Positions 15,089 through 24,003 of a DNA stretch of 64,000 nt are shown here, piece by piece (position 1 is the first letter of the stretch; every line of letters starts with the position of its first letter). The notes beneath the pieces are model-generated. The model was not told the origin of the DNA and ran no database searches. It was given only the letters and a program-made list of their open reading frames with translations. Source of the DNA: Arthrobacter_B sp038069765 (GTDB lineage: Bacteria > Actinomycetota > Actinomycetes > Actinomycetales > Micrococcaceae). Where the stretch lies: positions 186,001 through 250,000 of the forward strand of contig NZ_JBBPFS010000004.1 in assembly GCF_038069765.1 (NCBI RefSeq), given 5' to 3'. The translations under genes and the position numbers were made by a program.

Positions 15089-17704
15089 ATGCAGGACAAC
15101 ACAAGCGCGTTTTACAAACGCGTTGGCGCGCTAGGCGCCGCAACAGCACTGGCGGTGAGCGGAGCATTCATTGCTTCCCCGGCCATCGCTTCACCAACAG
15201 GAGAGCCGGACGCCACGTCCGCAGATGCTCCCGTCACCACAGCCACTGAGGCCCCGGCCAGCGAACCCGCCGTTGACGAAACTGTCACCGGGGAAGCCAC
15301 CGAAGAAGCCGTCTCCGACGAAGCTGAAGCCACCGAAGAAGCCGGCACGCTTCCTCCCGGCCTGGCTGAAGCACTCCTCCGCGACCTGGGCATGACGGTC
15401 GAAGAGTTTGAGGCAGCCGGAGAACTTGGCAAGAAGGCAGCGGATGCCCTTCCCGAGCTCCAGGCCACCGAAGGCTTCGTTGGCATCGCCATTGAAGACG
15501 CACAGATTGTCATCACCGGTTCCGGTGAGGCCCTCGAGGCCCTGGCCCTGAAGCTGGACGCCACTCTGGTGGCTCCCGCCGAAGAGGCCGAGGTCACGGA
15601 GGCTCCCGCCGACGAAGCCACCGACGCTCCGAGCGCCGAGGCAACCGAAGCCGCCGAGAAGCCGGCAGCAGAGGAAGAAACTGCCGCTCCGATGGCACTC
15701 CCCTCCAACCACGGCGACGCAATTGCCGCCATCCGCGCCGACTACATCGCGAACGTGGGTGTACAGGGTCTGCAGTCCATTCTCTGGGACGGCAACAGCT
15801 ACGTCATCAGCGTGGACCAGACTGCAACCATCGGTGATTCGGTACTGGCCAAGAGCCTGGCCGACGTGACCGGAACTCCGGCCCAAGCCATCGCGGACAA
15901 GTACCAGGGCGTTCGGATTGCGAACTCCTCGGGCACGCCCACGTCCGTCGAGGACGTTGTCAGTGGCCAGGGTTATGCCAGCCCGATGGGCGGCGGTTCC
16001 TACGCCCTTTGCTCCATCGGTTTCAACGGCTTCAACGCAGCGGGAGATCCCGCTGTCATCACCGCGGGCCACTGCGCGCAGGACGGCGCCGTCAAGGAGG
16101 CCGTGCTGACGGACCCCTCGGGCGACGAAGCCAGCGGCAGCGACAACTTCGACCTGGGAAATGACCTGGGAACATGGGGCTTCTCGCAGTTTGGCGGACC
16201 GAACAACACCCCGGTCAATCTCGAGACAGGTGAAAACGTCGGCACCGATATCGCTGCCATCGACGGAATCAACTCTGAGCTGGACCTGCTGCCCGAGGTT
16301 ACGCAGTGGGCTGACGCCACGGACCTCACCGCAACCACCACCAAGATCACCGGAACCGTCGACGCAGTCGTCGGTGCCCCGGTCTGCAAGTCCGGCCGCA
16401 CCACCGGCTGGAGCTGCGGCGAGGTCACCGGAATCGGCGAATTCCCCGTCGGCGGCCACAACATGGCAACTAATCCCGACGATGTCCGCGGTGTGAAGGG
16501 CTTCGAGTCCACTCTGACCGTAAACGCTGCATCGGGTGACTCCGGCGGACCCACGATCTCCGGAAGCAGCGCCATGGGCATCAACAGCGCCGTTGGCGAC
16601 CGCGAGGGCGTTGCCCGTATGTTCTCCACCTCTCTGTCTGACGGCCTGGGCTACTTGGGCGGTTACTCCGTTGCGGTCTTCGTTGATGCTCCGCAGCTGA
16701 CCTCGCACGAGGACAAGGGCACCGTCCTGACGGACGCAGCCATCACCGGAACGGCCCCCGCCGGCAGCATCGTCAAGCTCACCCGCGGCGATGACACCAT
16801 TGACCTGGACGTTGTCGACGGTGCCTGGAGCTTCCCCGCTCCTTCCACTGTTCCTGAAGACGGAAAGCTTGCGTTCACGGTTCAGGCTGTCAACGGCTAC
16901 AACAAGTCCACGGCTGCTTCCTACGAGCTGACCGTCAAGAATGCTCCGCTGGCCGCTCCGGTCATCACAACTCCTGCCAACGGTGCAGCCATTGCTGATT
17001 CAGTTGCAGCCATCACGGGCACCGGCGCCGTGGATGCAGACGTCAAGCTGAGCGTCACGGGAACGGCCTCGGGCTCTGCCGTTGACGAAGTAGCGATCAA
17101 TGAGACCGTCACGGTCAACGCCGACGGAACCTGGGAACTCAAGCTCAACGACGCCCTCACCTACGGCACCTACACCGTAACCGCTGTGCAGGACGGCATT
17201 GCCGGCAAGGAGGCCTCCCCCGAGGCGGTTTCCACGTTCTCCGTCATCCTCGAGAAGGCCGTCATCACCTCGATCACCGAGGGACAGGACTTCGCTGAGG
17301 GCGAGAACCCGCGCGACATCTCCGGTACCGGCACCGCCGGCGCCAAGGTTGCTGTCACCATCGGTGAGAACACCCTTTCCGCAACCGTTGGTGACAACGG
17401 CGACTGGAAGGTCACTGGCGTCCCGGTCCTGGCACCCGGAGCCTTCACTGTCTCGGCCGTGCAGACCCTCGACGGTGCAACCTCTGAGGCAACCGTTATG
17501 AACTTCACGGTTACCGCGGTAGTCGTTGAAGAGGCGGCTCCTCCCGTAGTGCCCCCGGCCCCGGCCCCGGACAACAACGGTGACGGCCTGCCCGACACCG
17601 GTGCTGCCGGCATGGGTCTGTTCGCCGGAGCAGGTGCCCTGCTCACCGCCGGCGGAATCAGCGCCCTGCTGATCAACCGCCGCCGCCAGCTGCAGGACGC
17701 GTAA
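15089..17704 (+). CDS. Cell-wall-anchored streptogrisin-like S1 serine protease
   Basis: An 871-aa secreted protein. It has a signal peptide (about 1-36), an Ala/Glu-rich acidic stretch with a propeptide-like region (about 90-230), and a trypsin-fold protease domain (about 290-540) with H328 (TAGHC), D387 and S485 (GDSGGP). The CKSGRTTGWSCG block is typical of streptogrisins. Three Ig-like modules follow (about 540-815), then a Pro-rich spacer, the sortase motif LPDTG (834-838), a hydrophobic helix and a basic tail (RRR). The mature enzyme would be displayed on peptidoglycan. No sortase gene is in this window. The start at 15089 is favoured by a GGGGG site 6 bases upstream; an ATG at 15077 is in frame. 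Confidence 0.9.
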   Translation: MQDNTSAFYKRVGALGAATALAVSGAFIASPAIASPTGEPDATSADAPVTTATEAPASEPAVDETVTGEATEEAVSDEAEATEEAGTLPPGLAEALLRDLGMTVEEFEAAGELGKKAADALPELQATEGFVGIAIEDAQIVITGSGEALEALALKLDATLVAPAEEAEVTEAPADEATDAPSAEATEAAEKPAAEEETAAPMALPSNHGDAIAAIRADYIANVGVQGLQSILWDGNSYVISVDQTATIGDSVLAKSLADVTGTPAQAIADKYQGVRIANSSGTPTSVEDVVSGQGYASPMGGGSYALCSIGFNGFNAAGDPAVITAGHCAQDGAVKEAVLTDPSGDEASGSDNFDLGNDLGTWGFSQFGGPNNTPVNLETGENVGTDIAAIDGINSELDLLPEVTQWADATDLTATTTKITGTVDAVVGAPVCKSGRTTGWSCGEVTGIGEFPVGGHNMATNPDDVRGVKGFESTLTVNAASGDSGGPTISGSSAMGINSAVGDREGVARMFSTSLSDGLGYLGGYSVAVFVDAPQLTSHEDKGTVLTDAAITGTAPAGSIVKLTRGDDTIDLDVVDGAWSFPAPSTVPEDGKLAFTVQAVNGYNKSTAASYELTVKNAPLAAPVITTPANGAAIADSVAAITGTGAVDADVKLSVTGTASGSAVDEVAINETVTVNADGTWELKLNDALTYGTYTVTAVQDGIAGKEASPEAVSTFSVILEKAVITSITEGQDFAEGENPRDISGTGTAGAKVAVTIGENTLSATVGDNGDWKVTGVPVLAPGAFTVSAVQTLDGATSEATVMNFTVTAVVVEEAAPPVVPPAPAPDNNGDGLPDTGAAGMGLFAGAGALLTAGGISALLINRRRQLQDA

Positions 17705-17730
17705 TCTGCAGCTAGCTGAACATCACTGAA

Positions 17731-17762
17731 GCGGGTCCTGGTCTTGTACCGGGGCCCGCTTT
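17731..17762 (+). terminator. Terminator after the S1 protease
   Basis: GCGGGTCC (17731-17738) pairs with GGGCCCGC (one T-G wobble) ending at 17759, followed by TTT. Confidence 0.65.
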
Positions 17763-17801
17763 GGTATTACGTGCATACTGGATCGATATTCAGGAGGCTC
17801 C

Positions 17802-18533
17802 ATGTCCCCGCTACTCCGACCAAACAGCCGTACCGCCGAAAAATCGTCACTTCCGTTCCTGCCCCGGGCGAGACGTGCTGCGGCCCCCGAGGCGATCACG
17901 GCTCTTTCCCTGGCCGCCCTGCTGGCCGTCAGCGGCTGCGGACAGGACGCCCAGTCACCGGGAGCCCAGTCGCCGGACGCCGGTTCCTCTTCATCAGCCG
18001 AAACGCCGGGTGCAGCCGTAACAAGCCCGCCGGACACCCAAACCGGTCCCGGAAGCGCACCGACAAACGAGGGAGCAGCGACGCCGTCGGCTCCGGACCC
18101 GGCATCACTATCGGAGGACCGCATGACCGAACTCCTACAGCTCCACACCCAGTTGAGAGCCGACCTCGGCGCCGCCTACTCCGACGCATGGATCGAGGGC
18201 GGCCAGCTCCACGTCGCCGTCACCACGCCGGAGGCCGAAGCAGTAGTCTCCGGAGCGGGCGCCGTTCCGGCCAAGACCCAGTTCAGCGAGCAGCAGCTCC
18301 GCGAGGCAGCCGATGCCTTTAAGGCCTGGCTCGGTACCGATGCGGCTCCGCAGGTGCAGCTGCACTGGCTCGGAACGAGCGGGCGCACCGGAAGCATCAC
18401 CGTCCGGGTACCCCCCGAGCAGGTCCAGCCGCTGACCGATGCCGTAGCGCAGCAGCGGCCCACCGGGGATGTGCTGGTCATTGTGGAAGAATCCAGCGGT
18501 CCGGCAACCCCCCTCGGAACAAACGCCCCCTAA
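17802..18533 (+). CDS. Lipoprotein resembling a stand-alone serine-protease propeptide
   Basis: A 243-aa lipoprotein with a long basic N-region and lipobox VSGC (Cys46), then a Ser/Pro/Thr-rich spacer (47-105). Residues about 110-235 read like the alpha-lytic/streptogrisin prodomain: LGAAYSDAWIEGGQLHVAVT, an alternating Ala/Val stretch with a Gly-Ala turn, FSEQQLREAADAFKAW, then SITVRVPPEQVQPL and DVLVIVEESSGPATP. No protease domain follows; the gene ends there. Prodomains fold and inhibit their cognate protease, so a membrane-tethered chaperone or inhibitor for the adjacent S1 protease is a reasonable inference. AGGAGG precedes the ATG. The upstream terminator suggests its own transcript. 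Confidence 0.65.
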   Translation: MSPLLRPNSRTAEKSSLPFLPRARRAAAPEAITALSLAALLAVSGCGQDAQSPGAQSPDAGSSSSAETPGAAVTSPPDTQTGPGSAPTNEGAATPSAPDPASLSEDRMTELLQLHTQLRADLGAAYSDAWIEGGQLHVAVTTPEAEAVVSGAGAVPAKTQFSEQQLREAADAFKAWLGTDAAPQVQLHWLGTSGRTGSITVRVPPEQVQPLTDAVAQQRPTGDVLVIVEESSGPATPLGTNAP

Positions 18534-18634
18534 AGGGTCCGCAACGGGCCAGGAGCTGTCCGGGCTTCGGGGGCGCTGCCTAGACTTGGGGGCGTCGAGC
18601 AGACGGCACACCGGCCTCTCCCCAGGACCCGCCC

Positions 18635-19216
18635 ATGGACCAGAAGCTGCAGAACCTCCTGTATTCCCTGCCAACCCGGACCGCCTGGATCATTGCCGGC
18701 AGCTGCGCCGCCTTCTGGCTCCTGTGCCTGACCGGCGTCCTGACCCCGCCGATCTCCGCGCCGCCGAACATCACGCTGTTCTGGTTCTACGCCATGCTCA
18801 TGCTGGTGCTGGCCTCCGGCCTTGCCGTGATCGGTGCCGCCGCCGTCCTGGTGCTGAAGCGCGGCGGCAGGGCCGGACCCGGCGCCCATGCACACATGCC
18901 GGCTGCGGCTGCCGGCCCGGCTGCTGCGGCCGCGGCACCAGATCCGGGGTCGGTGCCCGGTGCTGAGTCCGTTCGCGCACCCGGCCGCATCCCGGCGGAA
19001 ACCGACGACGGCGGTGCGGACCAGCTTGCCGGACTGAGCCGCATACTCGATGACCCGGGGAACCTTGCAGGACGGGAGGCCCAAGTTGCCGCGGCTTCCG
19101 CCCCGGCCCCTGAACCGGCTGCTTCCGAGCCGGCACCTTCCCCGGGATCTCCCGCGACCCGTCGTCCCGCCCAGGTGCAGGCTGCCACCAAGCGCAAGCG
19201 CCGCAAACGGCGCTGA
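18635..19216 (+). CDS. Hypothetical two-helix membrane protein with basic tail
   Basis: A 193-aa protein. Two transmembrane helices (about residues 17-36 and 46-75) are followed by a long Ala/Pro-rich, low-complexity cytoplasmic or external region and a strongly basic end (KRKRRKRR). I recognise no domain family. The ribosome-binding site is weak (CAGGAC). It lies between the propeptide-like lipoprotein and a sigma factor; nothing ties it to either. Confidence 0.6.
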   Translation: MDQKLQNLLYSLPTRTAWIIAGSCAAFWLLCLTGVLTPPISAPPNITLFWFYAMLMLVLASGLAVIGAAAVLVLKRGGRAGPGAHAHMPAAAAGPAAAAAAPDPGSVPGAESVRAPGRIPAETDDGGADQLAGLSRILDDPGNLAGREAQVAAASAPAPEPAASEPAPSPGSPATRRPAQVQAATKRKRRKRR

Positions 19217-19409
19217 CTTCTCCGGCAGCTGCGCCGCCGGATCCCACGCCCGGCTTCCGGAAGAAGCCGCGTATACCTTCTGCTCAGCCGAGAAGTAAAG
19301 CCCTTCTTTTGAGATTTCTCACCACAACTCTTGATAACTAAAGGTGCTTCTGTTTTCCTGAGGTAGCGGTCCAGCAGGGGGCTACGTAGGAACGACGAAA
19401 TGCTGCCCC

Positions 19410-20228
19410 ATGACGCCTCCTGAGTCCGATGCCCTAGCCCATTTCACCAAAGCCCGCAGCGCCCGCGGCGATCTGCAGCAGGCCCTCCACAATGAACTGG
19501 TGCTGCAGCACCGCGACCTCGCAGACAGCGTCGCCGCCGCCTACAGCGGCCCGGGCCGCGACCGCGCAGACCTCCGGCAGGTGGCCTACATCGGGCTCAT
19601 CAAAGCCGTAAAGCGGTTTGATCCAGCCGTCGGGCGGCACTTTCCCGCATTCGCCGTCCCCACTATCCATGGGGAAATCAAACGCTACCTGCGGGACCTG
19701 TCCTGGGTGGTGCGCCCGCCGCGCGAGGTGCAGGACCTGCGCACCACCATCGCCAAGGTCTATCCGTCCCTGACCCAGCGGCTGGTGCGCGAACCCTCCC
19801 TGCCGGAACTTGCCCGGGAGCTCGGGCATGACGAAAAAACGGTGTCGGAAGCGTTGAACTGCCAAAGCAGCCTGCAGCCGGACTCCCTCGATGCTCCCTT
19901 TGAGGGCGGCTACCTGGCCGATGTCCACGGAAGCATCGACAGCCGGCTCGAGCAGGCGGAGAACCTGGTAATCCTCGCAGAAGCCATCCGCACGCTGGAT
20001 GACAGCGAAAAGGACCTGCTCACCCGCCGTTACTTTCATGAGGAGCCCCAACACGTCATCGGCGAGCGCCTGGGGATGACCCAGATGCAGGTGTCCCGCC
20101 GACTGGCCAAAATCCTCGTCAAGCTCCAGCACGAAATCCTTGGCCGGCCCGTCCCGGCCAAGGCCAAATCCCGGGCGGGGTCGGGGCTGGCCTCGTCCGG
20201 AGCCGGACCCGAGGCAGTGAGTGCGTAG
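19410..20228 (+). CDS. SigB/SigF-type RNA polymerase sigma factor
   Basis: A 272-aa sigma-70 family protein of the group 3 stress/sporulation type. Region 2 (about residues 30-105: DLRQVAYIGLIKAVKRFDP...FPAFAVPTIHGEIKRYLRD) is followed by region 3 (RPPREVQDLR...LARELGHDEKTVSEAL) and region 4 (about 195-245: LDDSEKDLLTRRYFHEEPQHVIGERLGMTQMQVSRRLAKIL). No RsbW-like anti-sigma or RsbV-like antagonist is adjacent, although such genes often accompany SigB/F. The 193-base upstream gap shows no clear GTTT/GGGTA autoregulatory promoter. An out-of-frame ATG at 19400 makes the exact start uncertain. Confidence 0.85.
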   Translation: MTPPESDALAHFTKARSARGDLQQALHNELVLQHRDLADSVAAAYSGPGRDRADLRQVAYIGLIKAVKRFDPAVGRHFPAFAVPTIHGEIKRYLRDLSWVVRPPREVQDLRTTIAKVYPSLTQRLVREPSLPELARELGHDEKTVSEALNCQSSLQPDSLDAPFEGGYLADVHGSIDSRLEQAENLVILAEAIRTLDDSEKDLLTRRYFHEEPQHVIGERLGMTQMQVSRRLAKILVKLQHEILGRPVPAKAKSRAGSGLASSGAGPEAVSA

Positions 20229-20246
20229 GTGGAATCCCCTGACCGC

Positions 20247-21194
20247 CTAGAGAACCTCCAGCTTTTCGGCGGCCGCGAGCACATCCTCCACCGACACAGC
20301 CAGCAGTGCGGGGTCCGGCTCAATGGCAAAGGTGTCCCCCAGACGCCGGTTCTCATCCGTCAGGGTTATGTGCGGGCCTTCCGGAGGACCCCACTCCGCC
20401 ACGGGTGCCGGACCGAAAATCACCACGGACGGACGCGCATAGGCCGAGGCCAGGTGCGCTGCCCCGGTATCGGCGGACACAACCAGGGAGGCCCCTGCGA
20501 CGGCGGCCGCAAACTCATCCAGTCCCAGCTGCCCTGCGGCCACGGCAGCGGCCGGAAGGCCGGCCAGCTCCGCAACGGCCAGCGCCCGGGGGCGTTCACC
20601 GCCGCTGCCGGTAAACAGCACCTCATGCCCGGCCCGGTGCAGCTCGGCGGCTACTGCGGCAAACCGTTCCACCGGCCAGAGCCGGCTGCCGTAGGCGGCA
20701 CCCACGTGAATGACGGCCGCACCCGGTGCCGGGCTGGGCGAGGCCGGAGGCAGCAGCAGATAGTCCAGCGGGTCCGCCGGAACGCCGTGCCAGGTCATCA
20801 GGTCCGCCCAGCGTTCCCGCTCGTGGACCCCGTCCCGCCAGCCGGGTCCGGGCAGCCCCGGGGCGGCATGGCCGAGCAGGCGGCGCGGCATCAGGGCCTC
20901 CAGCCGCCCGGTGCTTTCCGGACCGCTGCCGTGCAGGTTCACCGCCACGTCAATCCGTCCCGGTTCCAGCGGAATCGGAACGTCCAGGCCGTGCAGCGGC
21001 AGCAGCGCATCCACGCTGCCCACCAGCTTCACCACCGGCAGCAGCCACTCCTGGGCCGCGTAGAAGATGAAATGGTCCGGAAAGGCCCTGCGCAGCGCCC
21101 GCAGCGCCGGAACCGCCACCAGCAGGTCCCCCAGTTTCAGGGCCCGCAGGGCCAGGAGTTCCGGCTGCCCTTTGTTTGCGCTGCCCTGTTCCAT
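20247..21194 (-). CDS. Glycosyltransferase family 9 (heptosyltransferase-like), copy 1
   Basis: A 315-aa GT-B enzyme. The N-terminal RALKLGDLLVAVPALRALRRAFP motif and the C-terminal donor-site block VVSADTGAAHLASAYARPSVVIFGP are hallmarks of GT9, the family that uses ADP-heptose. The start at 21194 follows GGAGGACTGGA; longer in-frame starts lack a site. It is divergent from the gmhB-like gene across 153 bases and is the left border of the heptose cluster. ADP-heptose as donor is inferred from family and neighbours. Confidence 0.85.
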   Translation of the reverse strand: MEQGSANKGQPELLALRALKLGDLLVAVPALRALRRAFPDHFIFYAAQEWLLPVVKLVGSVDALLPLHGLDVPIPLEPGRIDVAVNLHGSGPESTGRLEALMPRRLLGHAAPGLPGPGWRDGVHERERWADLMTWHGVPADPLDYLLLPPASPSPAPGAAVIHVGAAYGSRLWPVERFAAVAAELHRAGHEVLFTGSGGERPRALAVAELAGLPAAAVAAGQLGLDEFAAAVAGASLVVSADTGAAHLASAYARPSVVIFGPAPVAEWGPPEGPHITLTDENRRLGDTFAIEPDPALLAVSVEDVLAAAEKLEVL

Positions 21195-21347
21195 TCCAGT
21201 CCTCCCGCCGGTGCCTCGCCCCGCCGTCCGGAACGAATGGACATCATCCTGCCAGAGAGCCGCCTTCAAGCTAAGCGAAGCGCGGAGAAGGAGAAGAAGT
21301 ACGGGCAAAAGTGTTTAGGTCCGATACGGATGGGGAACAAGTTCCGT

Positions 21348-21884
21348 ATGGGACCTCTGAATTCCGACGCACCGCGCGCCGTGCTCTTTGACCGGGACGG
21401 CACGCTGGTCCGTGATGTCCCGTACAACGGCAACCCCGACCTGGTGGATCCGTTTCCGCAGGCAGCGGACGTCCTGAGGCAGCTGCGCCGCAGCGGCATC
21501 CGCACCGGAGTCATCACCAACCAGTCCGGCGTGGCCCGCGGGCTGCTTACCCCTTCCCAGGTGGCGGCCGTCAACTCCCGGATCCAGCAGCTGCTCGGCC
21601 GGTTCGATGTCTGGGAGATCTGCCCGCACGGGCCCGGGGACGGGTGCTCCTGCCGCAAGCCGCAGCCGGGCATGATTCACAGTGCCTGTGCCCGCCTGGG
21701 CCTGCAGCCCAACGAGGTGGCCGTGATCGGGGACATCGGAGCGGACATGGCGGCGGCGGAAGCGGCCGGCGCTCGATCCGTACTCGTACCGACGCCCGTC
21801 ACCCGCCCCGAGGAAACTGCCGCCGCGCCGCTGGTGGCCCGGGACTTGGCCGGCGCCGTCGCGCTGCTGCTGGAGGGCTCGTGA
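21348..21884 (+). CDS. gmhB: D,D-heptose 1,7-bisphosphate phosphatase (GmhB-like HAD)
   Basis: A 178-aa HAD-IIIA phosphatase. The nucleophile and acid are D15 and D17 in FDRDGTLV. The TNQSGVARG block, a zinc-loop of GmhB type (CPHGPGDGCSCRKPQPGM) and VIGDIGADMAAAEAAGA follow. GmhB removes the C7 phosphate from heptose 1,7-bisphosphate between the two HldE reactions. An ATG at 21330 is also in frame; 21348 is chosen because GGGGA lies about 11 bases upstream. Its TGA overlaps the GTG start of the next gene, so it opens a six-gene coupled operon ending at 27375. Confidence 0.85.
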   Translation: MGPLNSDAPRAVLFDRDGTLVRDVPYNGNPDLVDPFPQAADVLRQLRRSGIRTGVITNQSGVARGLLTPSQVAAVNSRIQQLLGRFDVWEICPHGPGDGCSCRKPQPGMIHSACARLGLQPNEVAVIGDIGADMAAAEAAGARSVLVPTPVTRPEETAAAPLVARDLAGAVALLLEGS

Positions 21885-22942
21885 GCCGCGGGGTCCTGGT
21901 GGCCCGCCTGGACAGCGCAGGAGACGTCCTGCTCGCCGGTCCGGCGGTTCGCGCCGTTGCCGCGGACCCGCAGACCCGGGTCACCCTGCTGTGCGGGCCG
22001 CAGGGCGCCGACGCCGGGCGCCTCCTGCCCGGTGCCGACGACGTCCTGACGTGGACGGCCCCCTGGATCACCCACCCGGCCCCTCCGGTGACCGCCGCAG
22101 CCCTCGCAAGCCTGGAGCAGGACGTGCGCAGCGCAGGGATTGACGAAGCCGTGATCCTCACGTCCTTCCACCAGTCCCCGCTGCCGCTGGCCCTGGTGCT
22201 GCGCCTGGCCGGCGTGCCCCGGATCACCGGGGCCTCCGTCGACTATGCCGGTTCGCTCCTGGACATCCGCCTGCGGCCCGGCGAGGACTTCCCGGAAGAC
22301 CAGCCCGAGGCCGAGCGCGCCCTGCAGATCGCGGCGGCGGCCGGGTACCGGCTTCCCGACGACGACGACGGACGCCTGCGCCTGCGCGGCACCGCCGACG
22401 TCGGGCATCTGGTGGGCGACGGGCCCTACGTTGTGGTGCATCCCGGCGCCGCTGTTCAGGCCCGGGCCTGGCCGGCCCTGCACCATACGGCCGCAGTGGA
22501 GCTCCTGACCGCCGCCGGTCACCGGGTTCTCGTGACCGGCGGTCCGGGCGAAACCCGGCTGACGGCCACCGTTGCCGGCGTTGCCGGCGTGGATCTGGGC
22601 GGACGCACCGACCTGCGCTCCCTGGCCGGCGTGCTGGCCGGGGCCTCCGCCGTCGTCGTCGGGAACACCGGCCCGGCGCACCTGGCGGCGGCGGTCGGAA
22701 CCCCAGTGGTCAGCCTCTTTGCCCCGGTGGTTCCGGCCGTCCGGTGGGCGCCGTACCGGGTGCCCCTGGAGCTGCTGGGCGACCAGAACGCACCCTGCCG
22801 GCTCAGCCGGGCCCGCGACTGCCCCGTGCCGGGACACCCCTGCCTTTCCGGCGTAACGCCGGAACAGGTTGTGGAGGCCGTGCACCGCTTAACCACCGGC
22901 GTTGCTTCTTTGGGAACGCGCAGAGAAACGAGGACTGCATGA
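21881..22942 (+). CDS. Glycosyltransferase family 9 (heptosyltransferase-like), copy 2
   Basis: A 353-aa GT-B protein starting at a GTG with GGAGGG just upstream. Motifs include VLVARLDSAGDVLLAGPAVRAVA at the N terminus, VVVHPGAAVQARAWP in the middle and VVVGNTGPAHLAAAVGTPVVSLFAPVVPA for the donor site. A Cys-containing tail (CRLSRARDCPVPGHPCLSG) is typical of many actinobacterial GT9 proteins. It overlaps gmhB upstream and the next glycosyltransferase downstream by 4 bases each. Confidence 0.87.
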   Translation: MSRGVLVARLDSAGDVLLAGPAVRAVAADPQTRVTLLCGPQGADAGRLLPGADDVLTWTAPWITHPAPPVTAAALASLEQDVRSAGIDEAVILTSFHQSPLPLALVLRLAGVPRITGASVDYAGSLLDIRLRPGEDFPEDQPEAERALQIAAAAGYRLPDDDDGRLRLRGTADVGHLVGDGPYVVVHPGAAVQARAWPALHHTAAVELLTAAGHRVLVTGGPGETRLTATVAGVAGVDLGGRTDLRSLAGVLAGASAVVVGNTGPAHLAAAVGTPVVSLFAPVVPAVRWAPYRVPLELLGDQNAPCRLSRARDCPVPGHPCLSGVTPEQVVEAVHRLTTGVASLGTRRETRTA

Positions 22943-24003
22943 GGATCCTGCTTTGGCATGTGCACGGCGGCTGGATGGAAGCCTTCGTCCGCGGGCCGCA
23001 TGAGTACATTCTTCCGGTGATGCCGGAGGGCGGCCCGTGGGGGCTGGGCAGGGGCGGGCGGAACTGGCCGGCTTCGGCCATCGAATGTGCCCCCGGGGAC
23101 CTGCGCGACGCCGGAATCGACGCCGTCGTGCTCCAGCGCCCGGAGGAACTCGCCGCCTGCGAGCGCCTGCTCGGACGGCGCCCGGGCCGCGATCTGCCGG
23201 CCGTGTACCTGGAACACAACACTCCGCGCGGCAGTGTGCCCTCCGCCACCCATCCGCTGGGTTCCCAGAGCAGCATCCCCATTGTCCACGTCAGCCATTT
23301 CAACGAGCTCTTCTGGGACAGCGGCCGCGCTCCCGTGCGGGTCATCGAGCACGGCATCCCGGACCCGGGCTACCGGTACACCGGTGAACGCGACCAGCTG
23401 GGCGTTGTCATCAACGAGCCGGTGCGCCGCTGGCGGGTCACCGGCACCGATTTGCTGCCGCGCTTCGCCCGCGCCGCCCGGCTGGAAGTGTTCGGCATGG
23501 GGACCGAGGGACTGGCCGCGGCCACCGGCCTGGGCCCGGATGAACTTACTGCCCGGGGAGACCTGCCGGCGGACGTCCTGCATTCCGAGCTGAGCAGGTG
23601 CCGGGCCTACGTCCATCCCATGCGCTGGACGTCGCTGGGACTGTCCCTGCTCGAAGCCATGCACCTGGGCCTGCCGGTCCTGGCCCTGGCCGCCACCGAA
23701 GCCGTGCGGGCTGTTCCCCCGGAGGCCGGCGCAATCTCGACCAGTGTCGATGCGCTGGTGCAAACTGCAGCGGACCTGCTCAGCGACCCCGCGGAAGCGC
23801 GGAAGCGGGGCCGGGCGGCGCGGGAATTCGCCCTGCAGCATTACGGCCTCGCAGCCTTCCTGGCCGCGTGGGACACCACGCTCTCGGACATCACCACCCG
23901 GAGCAGCAGGGTTCCCGTGCTGAGCCATCCGGTAACCACCGGAGAACTGCCGCTGCAGCGGCGAACAGAACTGTCAGGAGCTGCCGGAGGGGGAATGCAG
24001 TGA
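22939..24003 (+). CDS. GT4-like glycosyltransferase
   Basis: A 354-aa protein beginning MRILLWHVHGGWMEAFVRG. The acceptor half contains YLEHNTPRGSVPS and IVHVSHFNELFW; the donor half contains VIEHGIPDPG and the EAMHLGLPVLALA E-x7-E-like segment typical of GT4 retaining enzymes (AYVHPMRWTSLGLSLLEAM). Sugar and acceptor are unknown. The ATG overlaps the previous TGA, and its own TGA overlaps the GTG of the next gene. Confidence 0.8.
   Translation: MRILLWHVHGGWMEAFVRGPHEYILPVMPEGGPWGLGRGGRNWPASAIECAPGDLRDAGIDAVVLQRPEELAACERLLGRRPGRDLPAVYLEHNTPRGSVPSATHPLGSQSSIPIVHVSHFNELFWDSGRAPVRVIEHGIPDPGYRYTGERDQLGVVINEPVRRWRVTGTDLLPRFARAARLEVFGMGTEGLAAATGLGPDELTARGDLPADVLHSELSRCRAYVHPMRWTSLGLSLLEAMHLGLPVLALAATEAVRAVPPEAGAISTSVDALVQTAADLLSDPAEARKRGRAAREFALQHYGLAAFLAAWDTTLSDITTRSSRVPVLSHPVTTGELPLQRRTELSGAAGGGMQ

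Noticed and set aside
15089..17704. Nearby sortase for the LPDTG protease
   Set aside because: No sortase-like gene exists in the window; anchoring must rely on one elsewhere.
19320..19409. SigB/F-type autoregulatory promoter before the sigma gene
   Set aside because: GTTT is present at 19352 but the nearest G-rich -10-like element is about 21 bases away, too far for the consensus.
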